The notes under the pieces were generated by a model. That model did not search any database, was not told the origin of the DNA, and saw only the letters and a program-made list of their open reading frames with translations. Below, piece after piece: positions 1 to 8,791 of a stretch of 55,491 nt of DNA. Origin of the DNA: Pseudomonadota bacterium (GTDB taxonomy: Bacteria > Pseudomonadota > Gammaproteobacteria > Burkholderiales > Casimicrobiaceae); the NCBI GenBank assembly GCA_018241785.1, contig JAFEDF010000240.1, forward strand, positions 1-55,491. Reading direction: 5' to 3'. The position numbers and the translations under genes were made by a program. The stretch's first letter is position 1. Each line of letters begins with the position of its first letter.

Positions 1-185
1 ACCGACCGCGAAGGCCGAGGGAGCGCGGTACCGTGACGCGCGAGTTCGGCTGCGGAACGCAGCCGGTGTTTGAGCCCGTCACGGTACCGCGCTCCCTCGG
101 CCTTCGCGGTCGAACTCGCGCGCCGCGGCATCCCCACCGCTTCCGATCGCTGAAACAGATTCCGTTCCCGTTTCGCAGAGCTTCC
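1..185 (-). repeat. Nested palindromic 3'-UTR repeat, copy 1 (cut by window start)
   Basis: A perfect 35-bp inverted repeat (4-38 with 77-111) encloses a 38-nt loop (39-76). The loop holds a 7-bp hairpin (48-54 / 58-64) with a GAA triloop. Read on the minus strand, the element starts directly after the stop codon of the FAH gene (188-186) with GGAAGCTCTGCGAAACGG. Its first 43 nt match the left arm of the copy at 16533 in 38 positions. The far arm is missing because the window begins inside the element. It has no reading frame with protein-like character and no U-tract of a classical terminator. The repeat family is inferred by comparing the three copies within this window. Confidence 0.85.
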
Positions 186-953
186 CTAGAGGCGGTTGAC
201 GAGCGAGCCGATGCCGGCGATGCTGATTTCGACCGTCGAGCCGTCGCGGATCGATCCGACGCCGAGCGAGGTTCCGCAAGCGATGACGTCGCCCGGAAGC
301 AGGGTCATGTCGTGGGAGACGAGGCTCACGAGCTCGGCGGGGGAGAACACCATGTCGGACAGCGGATAGTTCTGCCTCTCCGCGCCGTCGACCCGCGTGA
401 CGACCCGCGCGGCCCTCCAGTCGAGGTCGGTCGAGATCGCCGGCCCGAGGCAGCCGAAGGTGTCATGGCCCTTGGCCCGGCACCACTGCGTGAAGTTCGG
501 ATCCTCGTTCATCACGTCGACGGCGGTGACGTCGTTGACGCAGGTGTAGCCGAAGATGTGGCCGGGAGTCTCGGCCGGCGGCACGTTCCGCGCGCGCTTG
601 CCGATCACGATCCCGAGCTCTCCTTCGAAGGCGATCCTGCCGCCGTAGCCGGCCGGGCGCTCGATGCGCTGATCCGGGCCGGCGAGCGAGCTCGCCGGCT
701 TGATGAGGAAGAGCGGGTGCGCGGGCACCTGCTTCTCGAGCTTCGCGGCGAGCGCGCGGAAGTTGTTCCACAGTGCAACGATCTTCGACGGCGTGCATGG
801 AGCGAGCGGTACGACGTCGCTCAGCGCCGTTGTCACGCCGGTCGGGCGGGCGCCGTCGAAAAGGTCTCCCTCGTATTCGTCGATCCGGTCGCCGCCGAGC
901 GTGCCGAATCCGGTTCGCCCCGTGTCCGTCCGGTAGCGGATCCACTGCGTCAT
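186..953 (-). CDS. Fumarylacetoacetate hydrolase (FAH) family protein
   Basis: This 255-residue protein belongs to the FAH superfamily of metal-dependent hydrolases, decarboxylases and isomerases acting on 2-oxo or 1,3-diketo acids. The core metal-site segments are visible: FEGELGIVIG (the E-x-E pair), YTCVNDVTAVD, and KGHDTFGCLGP near residue 165. Length fits the short single-domain members. The ATG at 953 lies 27 nt downstream of the ketopantoate-reductase-like gene on the same strand, so the two probably share a transcript. The exact substrate cannot be read from the sequence; dicarboxylic or aromatic catabolic intermediates are usual for the family. Its stop codon touches the first nested palindrome. 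Confidence 0.85.
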   Translation of the reverse strand: MTQWIRYRTDTGRTGFGTLGGDRIDEYEGDLFDGARPTGVTTALSDVVPLAPCTPSKIVALWNNFRALAAKLEKQVPAHPLFLIKPASSLAGPDQRIERPAGYGGRIAFEGELGIVIGKRARNVPPAETPGHIFGYTCVNDVTAVDVMNEDPNFTQWCRAKGHDTFGCLGPAISTDLDWRAARVVTRVDGAERQNYPLSDMVFSPAELVSLVSHDMTLLPGDVIACGTSLGVGSIRDGSTVEISIAGIGSLVNRL

Positions 954-980
954 CGCAGGATTTCGCTGCGTGCCGCCGGG

Positions 981-2048
981 TCAGGCGTGCAGGACCGCGG
1001 ACGGTGCGCGCGTCTGGCCGGTGAGCCGCGCAATCGCGGCGGGGGCCGCGGGTTGCGCCAGCGTGGCGCCGCATACCGTGCACTCGCGCGCCAGCAGGTT
1101 GACGAGGGCGTGTACGGCCTCGATGTGCGGGGTCGGCGTGCCGGTGAGTCGGCCGAGCTCGACCACCGAGCCGACGAGGGCTGCGATCTCGGGCGGGCGC
1201 CCGGCCTCGACGTCCTGCAGCATCGACGTCTTGTGCTTGCCGACTTTCTCGGCCCCGGCGATGCGCTGGTCGAGTCCGACGCGAAAGCGGATGCCGAGCT
1301 TCTCGGCGACCGCTTGCGCCTCGCTCATCATCGACGCCGCGAGCGCGCGCGTGGGGCCGTACTGGCAGATGTCGACGAGCGTCGAGCGGGTGAGCGCGCT
1401 GATCGGATTGAAGGTGAGGTTGCCCCAGAGCTTCAGCCAGATCTCGGACCGGATGTCCTCGAGGATCGGCGACTTGAATCCCGCCTTCGTGAAGCACTCG
1501 GAGGTTCGCTTCGCCCGCTCGCTCGTCGCGCCGTCGAGCTCGCCGACCGGAAAGCGGGTGCCCTCGATGTGGCGGATGACGCCGGGTGCGACGAGCTCCG
1601 ACGCCGGGTAGACGACGCATCCCAGCACGCGCTCCGCCGGAATGTGCCGGCCGACGATCCCCTCGGGATCGACGCTGCGCACCGGGCTCCCCGCGAGTTC
1701 GCCGCCATGGCGATGGAAATACCAGTACGGAATGCCGTTCTGCATCGTGACGACGAAGGTGTCGGGGCCGAAGAGGCGCGGCACCTGCGGCGCCACCGCC
1801 TCGACCTGGTGCGCCTTCATCGCGAGGATCACCATGTCCTGCGCTCCGGCGGCGGCGTAGTCGTCGGTCGCGCGTGCGCGCGCGACGAGCGGCTCGCCGC
1901 CGTCGCTCGGCAGCAGGCGGACGCCGTTGGCGCGAATCGCTTCGAGGTTCGCGCCGCGGACGATGAACGTGACGTCCTCGCCGGCGAGCGCGAGCTTCGC
2001 CCCGACGTACCCTCCGATGGCACCTGCACCTATGATCGCGATCTTCAT
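981..2048 (-). CDS. Ketopantoate reductase (PanE/ApbA) family protein, paralogue 1
   Basis: A 355-residue NADPH-dependent 2-dehydropantoate 2-reductase family protein. It starts with the Rossmann motif [11 protein letters not shown], then has the NGIPYW segment and KLWGNLTFNP, which carries the catalytic-lysine region. The ATG at 2048 is preceded by a GGAGAG ribosome site about 8 nt away. It is longer than classical PanE (about 300 residues) and closely resembles the gene at 4036-5001, including a shared C-terminal SMLQD...GRPPEI region. With two such paralogues beside acyl-CoA genes, a role in reducing some other 2-oxo acid is as likely as pantothenate synthesis. The downstream partner is the FAH-family gene. 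Confidence 0.85.
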   Translation of the reverse strand: MKIAIIGAGAIGGYVGAKLALAGEDVTFIVRGANLEAIRANGVRLLPSDGGEPLVARARATDDYAAAGAQDMVILAMKAHQVEAVAPQVPRLFGPDTFVVTMQNGIPYWYFHRHGGELAGSPVRSVDPEGIVGRHIPAERVLGCVVYPASELVAPGVIRHIEGTRFPVGELDGATSERAKRTSECFTKAGFKSPILEDIRSEIWLKLWGNLTFNPISALTRSTLVDICQYGPTRALAASMMSEAQAVAEKLGIRFRVGLDQRIAGAEKVGKHKTSMLQDVEAGRPPEIAALVGSVVELGRLTGTPTPHIEAVHALVNLLARECTVCGATLAQPAAPAAIARLTGQTRAPSAVLHA

Positions 2049-2102
2049 CGACGTCTCTCCGGCCTGCGGTGGATCGATCCCGCGTCATCCGCATCCTAGG
2101 GG

Positions 2103-2160
2103 GCGGCGATCATATAGGCTAGTTTAACTTTCTTAACTCCTTCATAAGAAAAACCTTAAG
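2103..2160. promoter_or_regulatory. AT-rich divergent promoter region with 6-bp inverted repeat
   Basis: This short stretch between two divergent genes is strikingly AT-rich for the window. It contains an inverted repeat TTCTTA-N9-TAAGAA (2130-2135 and 2145-2150) and repeated TTAACT words. Both features suit a regulator site and -10-like sequences for the gene pair, but no regulator can be named. No clear Shine-Dalgarno precedes the ATG at 2161. Confidence 0.4.
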
Positions 2161-4035
2161 ATGGCTCCCGACGCGTTCGGTCCGTGGCATCCGGGCATCG
2201 AATCGACGATTCCCGACGCGCTGCGCCCGCAGAGCACGATCCTCAGGCCCGGGAACGTGTTCACCGGCGTCGCGCGGGCGGCGGAGCTGCACGACCTCAC
2301 CGGCCTTCCGCTCGCCGAACTCGTCGCGTGGAGGCCCGAGCGCCTCGCGCTGCACGAGCTCCTCGTTCGCGTCACTGCGAGCGTGTCGGTGCCCGATCCG
2401 GAGGGCTCGAGGATCGAGGATCTCGGCATCAACTTTCGCGAGATCGTCGGCCGGATCCTGGAGCGTTGCGTCGAGCCGAGGATGGACGAGATCACCTCGG
2501 CGTGGAGTGCCGCGAGGCGCGAGCTCACCGACCTCGTGTCGCAGGCGCTCGCCGAAGCACTCGCGGCTTCGTCGCCGCTGCCGGCGCGTCCGGCGCAGGC
2601 GCTCTCGCGCCTTCGCAACTGGTTCGCGCAGCGGCGCGAATGGCGTCGACCCGATGCGGATCGCGCCAGCGTGGGGGGCGACACCGCGGGCGTGGAGCCC
2701 GCGTTCGACGTGCTGACGCGGCGGATCGCACATTGGGAGCAGCGCGCCCGCGAAGCGCCCGCCGAAGCCGAACGCGCCGCGTCGCGCGCGCTCGCGAAGG
2801 TCGTGTCGGCGGTGCTCGTACGCCACGGGGCGATCTGGGGGAGCCGCGAGCTCATCGCCTCGCTCGCCGTCGACATCGCGTGCAACGAATTCGGCAGCGA
2901 CGAGATCGGGCGTCTCGTCGAGGCGTGGATCGCCGACGGCGCGGCGAAGGAAGGCTGTGCGCGGCTGCCGCGCCAGTCGCGGCCGGTGATCATGAACACG
3001 AAGGGGCCGTCGGCGTCGGGCAAGAGCACTGTGCGGCCGCTGCAGAAGAAGCTCGCGCGCGGGCTCGGCGTCGACTGGAGCGAGTTCGCGCTGATCAGCC
3101 CCGACATCTGGCGCAAGCAGCTCCTCGATTACTCGAGCCTTGGCGACGCGTACAAATACGGCGGGGCGTTCACCGGCGAGGAGCTGCACATCGTCGACCG
3201 CAAGCTCGACCGGTACATGGCGCAGCGCGCGGCGAACGACGACGTTCCGCATCTCCTGATCGACCGCTTCCGCTTCGACAGCTTCGCGCCCGACTCGAAC
3301 GAAGCCGGCAGCAACCTCCTGACGCGCTTCGGACAGGTCGTCTACCTGTTCCTGATGATCGCGCCGCCGGAGATGCTGGTCGAGCGCGCGTGGAAGCGCG
3401 GCCTTGACGTCGGCCGCTACAAGGCCGTCGACGACACGCTCGCCCACGCGGTCGAGGCGTACTCGGGGATGCCCGATCTCTTCTTCACGTGGATCGACCG
3501 GCCCGACAAGGACGTCCACTTCGAGTTTCTCGACAACGGAGTGCCGAACGGCGAACTCCCGCGCACGGCGGCCTTCGGCCACAACCGGAAGATGAACGTG
3601 CTCGACGTCGGCTGCCTCATCGACATCGAGCGCTTCTGCCGGATCGACGTCGACGCGACGGCTCCTGAGCTGCTCTACCGTGACCGGCGCCTGCTCGCAG
3701 CCGCGCTCAACGCCGGTTTTCTCGAGCGCTGCATCGCGCGTTTTCCGGAAGTGGCCTTCGCCGACCAGGCGACCGGACGCGTCTACGCGCGCACGGCATC
3801 GGGTGCGCTCGCGTGGGTCGATCGCGAAGGCCTCGCCCGCGCGTTCGAGGACATCGACACGCGCGACGGGCTGCTCGCCGCGGTTCCCGCATTGCGCGAC
3901 GTCGTGCTGCCGGATGCGGCGCCGGCTGCCGCGGTGTCGGCTGCCGTGGAGCTGCCGGCCGCGGAGCCGTCTGTGTTCCTTCGCGACGATCCCGATGCTG
4001 CCGCGCTTCGCACGATCGGCCGGTGGGGCCCGTGA
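2161..4035 (+). CDS. Orphan P-loop kinase-like protein (zeta-toxin-like fold)
   Basis: A 624-residue protein of unrecognised function. A Walker A motif GPSASGKST sits at about residues 282-290 and begins a kinase-like module. That module continues with an ALISPDIWRKQ segment, reminiscent of zeta-toxin and related nucleotide or sugar kinases, and a DRFRFDSF stretch. The first 280 residues are helical and charged with no family I recognise. The C-terminal 130 residues include a FADQATGRVYARTASG segment and an alanine/proline-rich tail. No antitoxin-like small gene adjoins it. It is divergent from the panE-FAH pair and convergent with the next panE-like gene, with its stop directly abutting that gene's stop. 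Calling it a toxin would be over-reading; an ATP-dependent phosphotransferase is the safest statement. Confidence 0.6.
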   Translation: MAPDAFGPWHPGIESTIPDALRPQSTILRPGNVFTGVARAAELHDLTGLPLAELVAWRPERLALHELLVRVTASVSVPDPEGSRIEDLGINFREIVGRILERCVEPRMDEITSAWSAARRELTDLVSQALAEALAASSPLPARPAQALSRLRNWFAQRREWRRPDADRASVGGDTAGVEPAFDVLTRRIAHWEQRAREAPAEAERAASRALAKVVSAVLVRHGAIWGSRELIASLAVDIACNEFGSDEIGRLVEAWIADGAAKEGCARLPRQSRPVIMNTKGPSASGKSTVRPLQKKLARGLGVDWSEFALISPDIWRKQLLDYSSLGDAYKYGGAFTGEELHIVDRKLDRYMAQRAANDDVPHLLIDRFRFDSFAPDSNEAGSNLLTRFGQVVYLFLMIAPPEMLVERAWKRGLDVGRYKAVDDTLAHAVEAYSGMPDLFFTWIDRPDKDVHFEFLDNGVPNGELPRTAAFGHNRKMNVLDVGCLIDIERFCRIDVDATAPELLYRDRRLLAAALNAGFLERCIARFPEVAFADQATGRVYARTASGALAWVDREGLARAFEDIDTRDGLLAAVPALRDVVLPDAAPAAAVSAAVELPAAEPSVFLRDDPDAAALRTIGRWGP

Positions 4036-5001
4036 TCACGCGCTCTTCGCGCGCAGCCTGATCAGCGCATGCACGGTGTCGACGATCGGAGTCGGCACGC
4101 CGGTCGCGCGGCCGAGCTCCCCGATCACGCCGACGAGCGCCTCGACCTCCATCGGACGATGCTGCAGGAGATCCTGCAGCATCGACATCCGGTGCGGTCC
4201 GAGCGCCGCGGCGCCGGCGAGCCGGCGTGACGCATCGACGCGGAGCCTCAACCCGAGCTTCGCTCCGATGGCAGCCGCCTCGTCCATCATCGCCATGAGC
4301 ACCGCACGCGTTCCCGGGTCGGTCGTGACGACGTCGATCGTCGCGAGCGTGAGGGCCGCGACCGGATTGAAGCAGAGATTGCCCCAGAGCTTCAGCCAGA
4401 TCTCGTCGCGGATGTCGTCGCGGATCGGAGCTTCGAATCCGGCAGCGACGAAGAGCTCGTGCAGCGCCTCGATGCGCTCGCTCACCCGGCCGTCGGGCTC
4501 GCCGATCGGAAAGCGTCCGCCGTGCTCGTGGCGGATGACGCCGGGTTCGACGATCTCGGTCGCGGGAAATACGACGCAGCCGACCGCGCGCGCCCAGCCG
4601 AGCCGGCGCCGCTGCTCGCCGCCGGGGTCGACGGTCTCGAGCGCGAGCCCGTGATACGGAACGCCGGGCACGTCGAAGAACCAGTACGGCAGGCCGTTCG
4701 CCGCCGTGACGACGGTCGTACGCTCGCCGACGAGCGGCAGGATCGCGTCGAGCGCGCCGGGAATCGAGTGCGCCTTCAGCGCGATGATCACGTAGTCCTG
4801 CACGCCGAGCCCGCGCGTGTCGTCGGTCGCATGCACCCGCGTCGTGCGCTCCTCGCCCGCGCTGCGCACGACGAGTCCGCGGCGCTGCATCGCCGCGAGG
4901 TGGGCGCCGCGGGCGACGAGGCTGACGTCGATCCCGGCGCGCGCGAATCCGGCGCCGAGATAGCCGCCGATGGCGCCGGCGCCGAAGATCGCGACCTTCA
5001 T
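4036..5001 (-). CDS. Ketopantoate reductase (PanE/ApbA) family protein, paralogue 2
   Basis: A 321-residue NADPH-dependent reductase of the PanE/ApbA family, with [11 protein letters not shown] at the N-terminus, NGLPYWFF, and [10 protein letters not shown] carrying the catalytic-lysine region. The ATG at 5001 overlaps the matB stop codon (ATGA at 5001-4998), so translation is probably coupled to malonyl-CoA synthetase. It shares long similar segments with the paralogue at 981-2048, suggesting duplication within this block. The long open frame that continues upstream of 5001 in this phase is only antisense-phase read-through of matB. The substrate is unknown; coupling to matB suggests a dicarboxylate-related keto acid rather than ketopantoate. 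Confidence 0.85.
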   Translation of the reverse strand: MKVAIFGAGAIGGYLGAGFARAGIDVSLVARGAHLAAMQRRGLVVRSAGEERTTRVHATDDTRGLGVQDYVIIALKAHSIPGALDAILPLVGERTTVVTAANGLPYWFFDVPGVPYHGLALETVDPGGEQRRRLGWARAVGCVVFPATEIVEPGVIRHEHGGRFPIGEPDGRVSERIEALHELFVAAGFEAPIRDDIRDEIWLKLWGNLCFNPVAALTLATIDVVTTDPGTRAVLMAMMDEAAAIGAKLGLRLRVDASRRLAGAAALGPHRMSMLQDLLQHRPMEVEALVGVIGELGRATGVPTPIVDTVHALIRLRAKSA

Positions 5002-6503
5002 CGGGAGAAGCGCTCGCGCAGCACGTTCTTCTGCACCTTGCCCATCGTGTTGCGCGGCAGTGCGTCGACGACGTGCACGTGCTTGGGCACCTTGAAGCCG
5101 GCGATGTCGCGCTTCAGCGCCGCGATGATCGCGTCGCCATCGACGCTTTCCCCCGGCTTCGCCACCACGACCGCCGTCACCGCCTCTCCGAAGTCCGGGT
5201 CGGGAACGCCGATCACCGCCGATTCGGCCACCCCCGGCATGACGTCGATGCGCTCCTCGATCTCCTTCGGATAGACGTTGAGCCCGCCGCTGATGACGAG
5301 GTCCTTCGAGCGCCCGGCGAGGCGCAGGTAGCCAGCGGCATCGCCGCCGGCGACGATCTCGCCCAGGTCCCCGGTGCGAAACCAGCCGTCGGCGGTGAAC
5401 TCCTCGCGAGTCTTGTCGGGAAGGCGCCAGTAGCCGGCGAACACGTTCGGCCCTTGCACCTGCACGCCACCCAGCGTCCCCGGCGCGCACTCGTGGTCCG
5501 CTTCGCCGGCGATGCGCACCTTGATGCCTGGCAGCGGGCGGCCGACGGTTCCGGCCGCGCGCGTGCCGGCGAGCGGGTTCGACGCGATCATCCCGGTCTC
5601 GGTCATGCCGTAGCGCTCGAGGATGGCGTGCCCGGTCCGCGCGCGGAAGGCGTCGAAGGTCTCGGCGAGGAGGGGTGCCGACCCGGACACGAACAGCCGC
5701 ACGTTTTTGCACGCGTCGCGGGTGAACGCGGATTCGGCGAGCAGGCGCGCGTAGTAGGTGGGCACGCCCATCATCACCGTGGCCGAGCGGAGCGCCTGCA
5801 GCACCGGCTGCGCGTCGAAGCGCGGCAGCCACAGCATCCTCGCCCCGGCGAGGAGCACGCAGTGAACGGCGACGAAGAGGCCATGCACGTGGTAGACGGG
5901 AAGCGCGTGCAGCAGCACGTCGTCGCGAGTGAATGCCCACGCCTCGACCAGCGCGAGAGCGTTCGACGCGAGGTTGCGGTGGGTGATCATCGCGCCTTTC
6001 GAGCGTCCCGTCGTTCCCGACGTGTAGAGGATGGCCGCGAGGTCGTCCGGCGCGGACGTCACCGTCGCGAACGTCGCCGGCTCGCCGCGCGCGCGGTCGC
6101 CAAGCTCGCCGCCCTGCGCGTCGAGGGTGAGCACGGTCGCGTTGCCCGCGATCGCGGCGATCTCGCCGAGGCGCTCGGATCCGCAGACGATCACCGCTGG
6201 CGATGCGTCTTCGAAGAACCACTCGAGCTCGCTCCTGCGATAGCCGGTGTTGAGCGGCAGGTAGACGAGCCCCGCGCGCAGGCACGCGAGATAGAGCGCG
6301 ATGACCTGCCAGTGCTTGCCCGTCTGGACGGCGACGCGATCGCCGCGCCGGCATCCGGCCGCCACGAGCGCGTGCGCGATTCGCGCCGACTCGGCAGTGA
6401 GCTCGTCGTAGTGGATGACGGGTCCGCCGGGAATCAGGATGCACGGCTGCTCGGCCCCGCTCGGGCCATGCGCTTCGAAAAGGGCGTAGAGGTTGGCGTT
6501 CAT
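4998..6503 (-). CDS. matB: Malonyl-CoA synthetase (AMP-forming), MatB type
   Basis: A 501-residue member of the ANL adenylating superfamily that ligates malonate (or methylmalonate) to CoA with ATP. The phosphate-binding loop reads [13 protein letters not shown], followed by [10 protein letters not shown], the hinge [20 protein letters not shown], and the C-terminal [14 protein letters not shown] with the acylation-site lysine. These closely follow characterised MatB proteins. The start at 6503 is chosen because MNANLY matches the usual MatB N-terminus. An ATG at 6527 and a TTG at 6545 are in frame upstream, and none has a convincing ribosome site. Oxalyl-CoA synthetases belong to the same superfamily and cannot be wholly excluded, given the oxc gene nearby. 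Confidence 0.85.
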   Translation of the reverse strand: MNANLYALFEAHGPSGAEQPCILIPGGPVIHYDELTAESARIAHALVAAGCRRGDRVAVQTGKHWQVIALYLACLRAGLVYLPLNTGYRRSELEWFFEDASPAVIVCGSERLGEIAAIAGNATVLTLDAQGGELGDRARGEPATFATVTSAPDDLAAILYTSGTTGRSKGAMITHRNLASNALALVEAWAFTRDDVLLHALPVYHVHGLFVAVHCVLLAGARMLWLPRFDAQPVLQALRSATVMMGVPTYYARLLAESAFTRDACKNVRLFVSGSAPLLAETFDAFRARTGHAILERYGMTETGMIASNPLAGTRAAGTVGRPLPGIKVRIAGEADHECAPGTLGGVQVQGPNVFAGYWRLPDKTREEFTADGWFRTGDLGEIVAGGDAAGYLRLAGRSKDLVISGGLNVYPKEIEERIDVMPGVAESAVIGVPDPDFGEAVTAVVVAKPGESVDGDAIIAALKRDIAGFKVPKHVHVVDALPRNTMGKVQKNVLRERFSR

Positions 6504-6632
6504 GACGGGCAGGGTCGCTTTGTCCATAGACCAATGCTTATGCAAACGATTATGAACTTTCGCTTTCGCTTATGGATCAACGGCTTTAGGATACGAGATC
6601 CTGATCGCGGGGGGAGTGCGAGTGGAGGCCAC
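6504..6632. promoter_or_regulatory. Divergent promoter region matB / sucC with TTATG repeats
   Basis: This intergenic region is locally AT-rich and must hold the promoters of both matB and sucC. Three related heptamers occur at 6536-6542 (GCTTATG), 6548-6554 (GATTATG) and 6568-6574 (GCTTATG), the kind of spacing seen for regulator half-sites. A GGAGG ribosome site (6624-6628) sits 4 nt before the sucC GTG. No promoter hexamers could be assigned with confidence. Confidence 0.4.
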
Positions 6633-7802
6633 GTGAAGATTCACGAATACCAGGCGAAGGAGCTCTTGCGCAGCTGTGACGTGACGGTGCCGCGCGGCAA
6701 GCCCGCATTCACCGTCGACGAGGCTGTCGCCGTGGCGCGCGAGCTCGGCGGGCCGGTGTGGGTGGTGAAGGCCCAGATCCACGCCGGCGGACGCGGCAAG
6801 GGCGGCGGCGTGAAGCTCGCGCGCTCGGAGGACGAGGTGCGCGCGCTCGCCGGGCAGATCCTCGGCATGCAGCTCGTCACCCACCAGACGGGACCCGCGG
6901 GCCAGAAGGTGAGGCGGCTCCTGATCGAGGAGGGCGCCGACATCCGGCAGGAGCTCTACGCGGCGCTCGTCGTCGACCGCGTCGCGCAGCGCGTCACGCT
7001 GATGGCGAGCGCCGACGGCGGCATGGACATCGAGGAGGTCGCGGCGAAGACGCCGGAGCGCATTCACCGCGTGGTGATTGATCCGGGCATAGGCCTCGCC
7101 GATGGCGACGCCGACCGCCTCGCGCGCGAGATCGGCGTGCCGGCGGCGAGCGTTCCTGCCGCGCGCGCGGTGTTCCAGGGTCTCTACCGGCTGTTCGAGA
7201 CGACCGACGCGTCGCTGGTCGAGGTGAACCCCCTGGTGGTGACCGGTGACGGGCGCGTCATCGCGCTCGATGCGAAGCTCAACTTCGACGCCAACGCGCT
7301 CTTCCGCCATCCGGAGATCGTCGCGCTGCGCGACCTCGACGAGGAGGACCCGGCCGAGATCGAGGCGTCGAAGTACGACCTCTCCTACATCTCGCTCGAC
7401 GGCGACATCGGCTGCCTCGTCAACGGCGCCGGCCTCGCGATGGCGACGATGGACGTCATCAAGCTCTACGGCGGCAGTCCGGCCAACTTCCTCGATGTCG
7501 GCGGCGGTGCGTCGGCCGAGAAGGTGACCGAGGCGTTCAAGATCATGCTGCGCCATCCCGGGCTGAAGGCGATCCTCGTCAACATCTTCGGCGGCATCAT
7601 GCGCTGCGACGTGATCGCCGAGGGGGTCGTCGCGGCGTCGCACGCGGTGAAGCTGACGGTGCCGCTGGTGGTGCGCATGAAGGGAACCAACGAGGACGAG
7701 GGGAAGGCGCTGCTCGCGCGATCGGGCCTGCCGATCATCACCGCCGACGACATGGCCGACGCTGCGCGCAAGGTGGTCGCGGCGGCCCACGGCGCGCACT
7801 GA
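6633..7802 (+). CDS. sucC: Succinate-CoA ligase, beta subunit
   Basis: A 389-residue ATP-grasp subunit of the ADP/GDP-forming succinate-CoA ligase. It begins [12 protein letters not shown], has the ATP-grasp segment [16 protein letters not shown] at about residue 45, EVNPLVV with metal ligands near residue 200, and [15 protein letters not shown] plus NFLDVGGGA in the ligase domain. The start is a GTG with a GGAGG ribosome site. The sequence is closer to SucC than to malate-CoA ligase MtkA as far as I can recall both. Its partner subunit follows 36 nt downstream. The setting, between matB and oxalyl-CoA decarboxylase instead of with sucAB/lpd, is unusual and raises the question of another dicarboxylate substrate. 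Confidence 0.9.
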   Translation: MKIHEYQAKELLRSCDVTVPRGKPAFTVDEAVAVARELGGPVWVVKAQIHAGGRGKGGGVKLARSEDEVRALAGQILGMQLVTHQTGPAGQKVRRLLIEEGADIRQELYAALVVDRVAQRVTLMASADGGMDIEEVAAKTPERIHRVVIDPGIGLADGDADRLAREIGVPAASVPAARAVFQGLYRLFETTDASLVEVNPLVVTGDGRVIALDAKLNFDANALFRHPEIVALRDLDEEDPAEIEASKYDLSYISLDGDIGCLVNGAGLAMATMDVIKLYGGSPANFLDVGGGASAEKVTEAFKIMLRHPGLKAILVNIFGGIMRCDVIAEGVVAASHAVKLTVPLVVRMKGTNEDEGKALLARSGLPIITADDMADAARKVVAAAHGAH

Positions 7803-7838
7803 CCCGACGACACCCACCACAGACCGAGAGATGGGCCA

Positions 7839-8714
7839 ATGAGCATTCTGGTGAACCGCAACACGCGCGTGATCACGCAGGGGATCACCGGCAAGACGGG
7901 GCAGTTCCACACCCGCATGTGCCGCGACTACGCGAACGGGCGCGCGTGCTTCGTGGCGGGAGTGAATCCGAAGAAGGCCGGCGAGGATTTCGAAGGCATT
8001 CCGATCTACGCGACGGTGAAGGAGGCGAAGGAGGCGACCGGGGCGACGGTGTCGGTGATCTACGTGCCTCCGCCTTTCGCCGCCGCGGCGATCGACGAGG
8101 CGGTCGACGCGGGGCTCGAGCTCGTCATCTGCATCACCGAGGGCATTCCGGTACGCGACATGATCGCCACGCGCGACCGGATGCGGGGAAGGAACACGCT
8201 CCTGCTCGGGCCCAATTGCCCGGGGGTGATCACTCCCGACGAGATCAAGATCGGCATCATGCCCGGGCACATCCACCGCAAGGGGCGCATCGGCGTGGTG
8301 TCGCGCTCGGGAACGCTCACCTATGAGGCAGTCGGCCAGCTGACGGCGCTGGGGCTCGGGCAGTCGACCGCGGTCGGCATCGGCGGCGACCCGGTGAACG
8401 GCCTGAAGCACATCGACGTGCTGAAGCTCTTCAACGACGATCCCGACACCGACGCCGTCGTCATGATCGGCGAGATCGGCGGCAGCGACGAGGAGACGGC
8501 GGCTGAATGGGCGAAGGGCCACATGAAGAAGCCGGTCGTCGGCTTCATCGCCGGCGTTACCGCTCCGCCGGGCAAGCGCATGGGGCACGCGGGCGCGATC
8601 ATTTCCGGAGGCAAGGGAACGGCGCAGGCGAAGCTCGAGGTGATGGAGGCCTGCGGCATCAAGGTCACCCGCAACCCCGCCGAGATGGGAACGCTCCTGA
8701 AATCGGTGCTCTGA
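7839..8714 (+). CDS. sucD: Succinate-CoA ligase, alpha subunit
   Basis: A 291-residue alpha subunit with the CoA-binding Rossmann domain ([19 protein letters not shown] at the N-terminus) and the [12 protein letters not shown] segment. The phosphohistidine loop [18 protein letters not shown] is present, and its histidine carries the phosphoryl group between CoA ligase subunits. The length matches the family. It follows sucC with a short gap, as in most genomes. A separate promoter appears to start the next gene, so sucCD may be its own transcript. Confidence 0.93.
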   Translation: MSILVNRNTRVITQGITGKTGQFHTRMCRDYANGRACFVAGVNPKKAGEDFEGIPIYATVKEAKEATGATVSVIYVPPPFAAAAIDEAVDAGLELVICITEGIPVRDMIATRDRMRGRNTLLLGPNCPGVITPDEIKIGIMPGHIHRKGRIGVVSRSGTLTYEAVGQLTALGLGQSTAVGIGGDPVNGLKHIDVLKLFNDDPDTDAVVMIGEIGGSDEETAAEWAKGHMKKPVVGFIAGVTAPPGKRMGHAGAIISGGKGTAQAKLEVMEACGIKVTRNPAEMGTLLKSVL

Positions 8715-8741
8715 GCACGCGACTCCCCCAGTGAGCGGGAC

Positions 8742-8791
8742 TACAATATGAGGTCGACGACGACGCGTCGGGCGACCACGGAGAATGACAC
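8742..8791 (+). promoter_or_regulatory. Putative -10 box and leader of oxc
   Basis: A TACAAT hexamer at 8742-8747 resembles a sigma-70 -10 box. Similar words precede several other genes in this window. A perfect 10-bp palindrome CGACGCGTCG lies at 8761-8770 and could be an operator. A GGAGA ribosome site (8780-8784) precedes the ATG at 8792. No convincing -35 hexamer is present. Confidence 0.4.

Noticed and set aside
33..2099. Long open frames antisense to the FAH and panE genes, up to 688 codons
   Set aside because: GC-rich codon bias opens antisense frames. The products are arginine/alanine-rich with no domain, while the opposite strand encodes recognisable enzymes.
2161..4035. Toxin-antitoxin module
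   Set aside because: The P-loop motif alone is not enough, the protein is far larger than zeta toxins and there is no adjacent antitoxin gene.
5002..6534. N-terminal extension of the panE-like gene at 4036 (832 codons in total)
   Set aside because: The extension is matB read in another frame and is arginine-rich; the true ATG at 5001 overlaps the matB stop.
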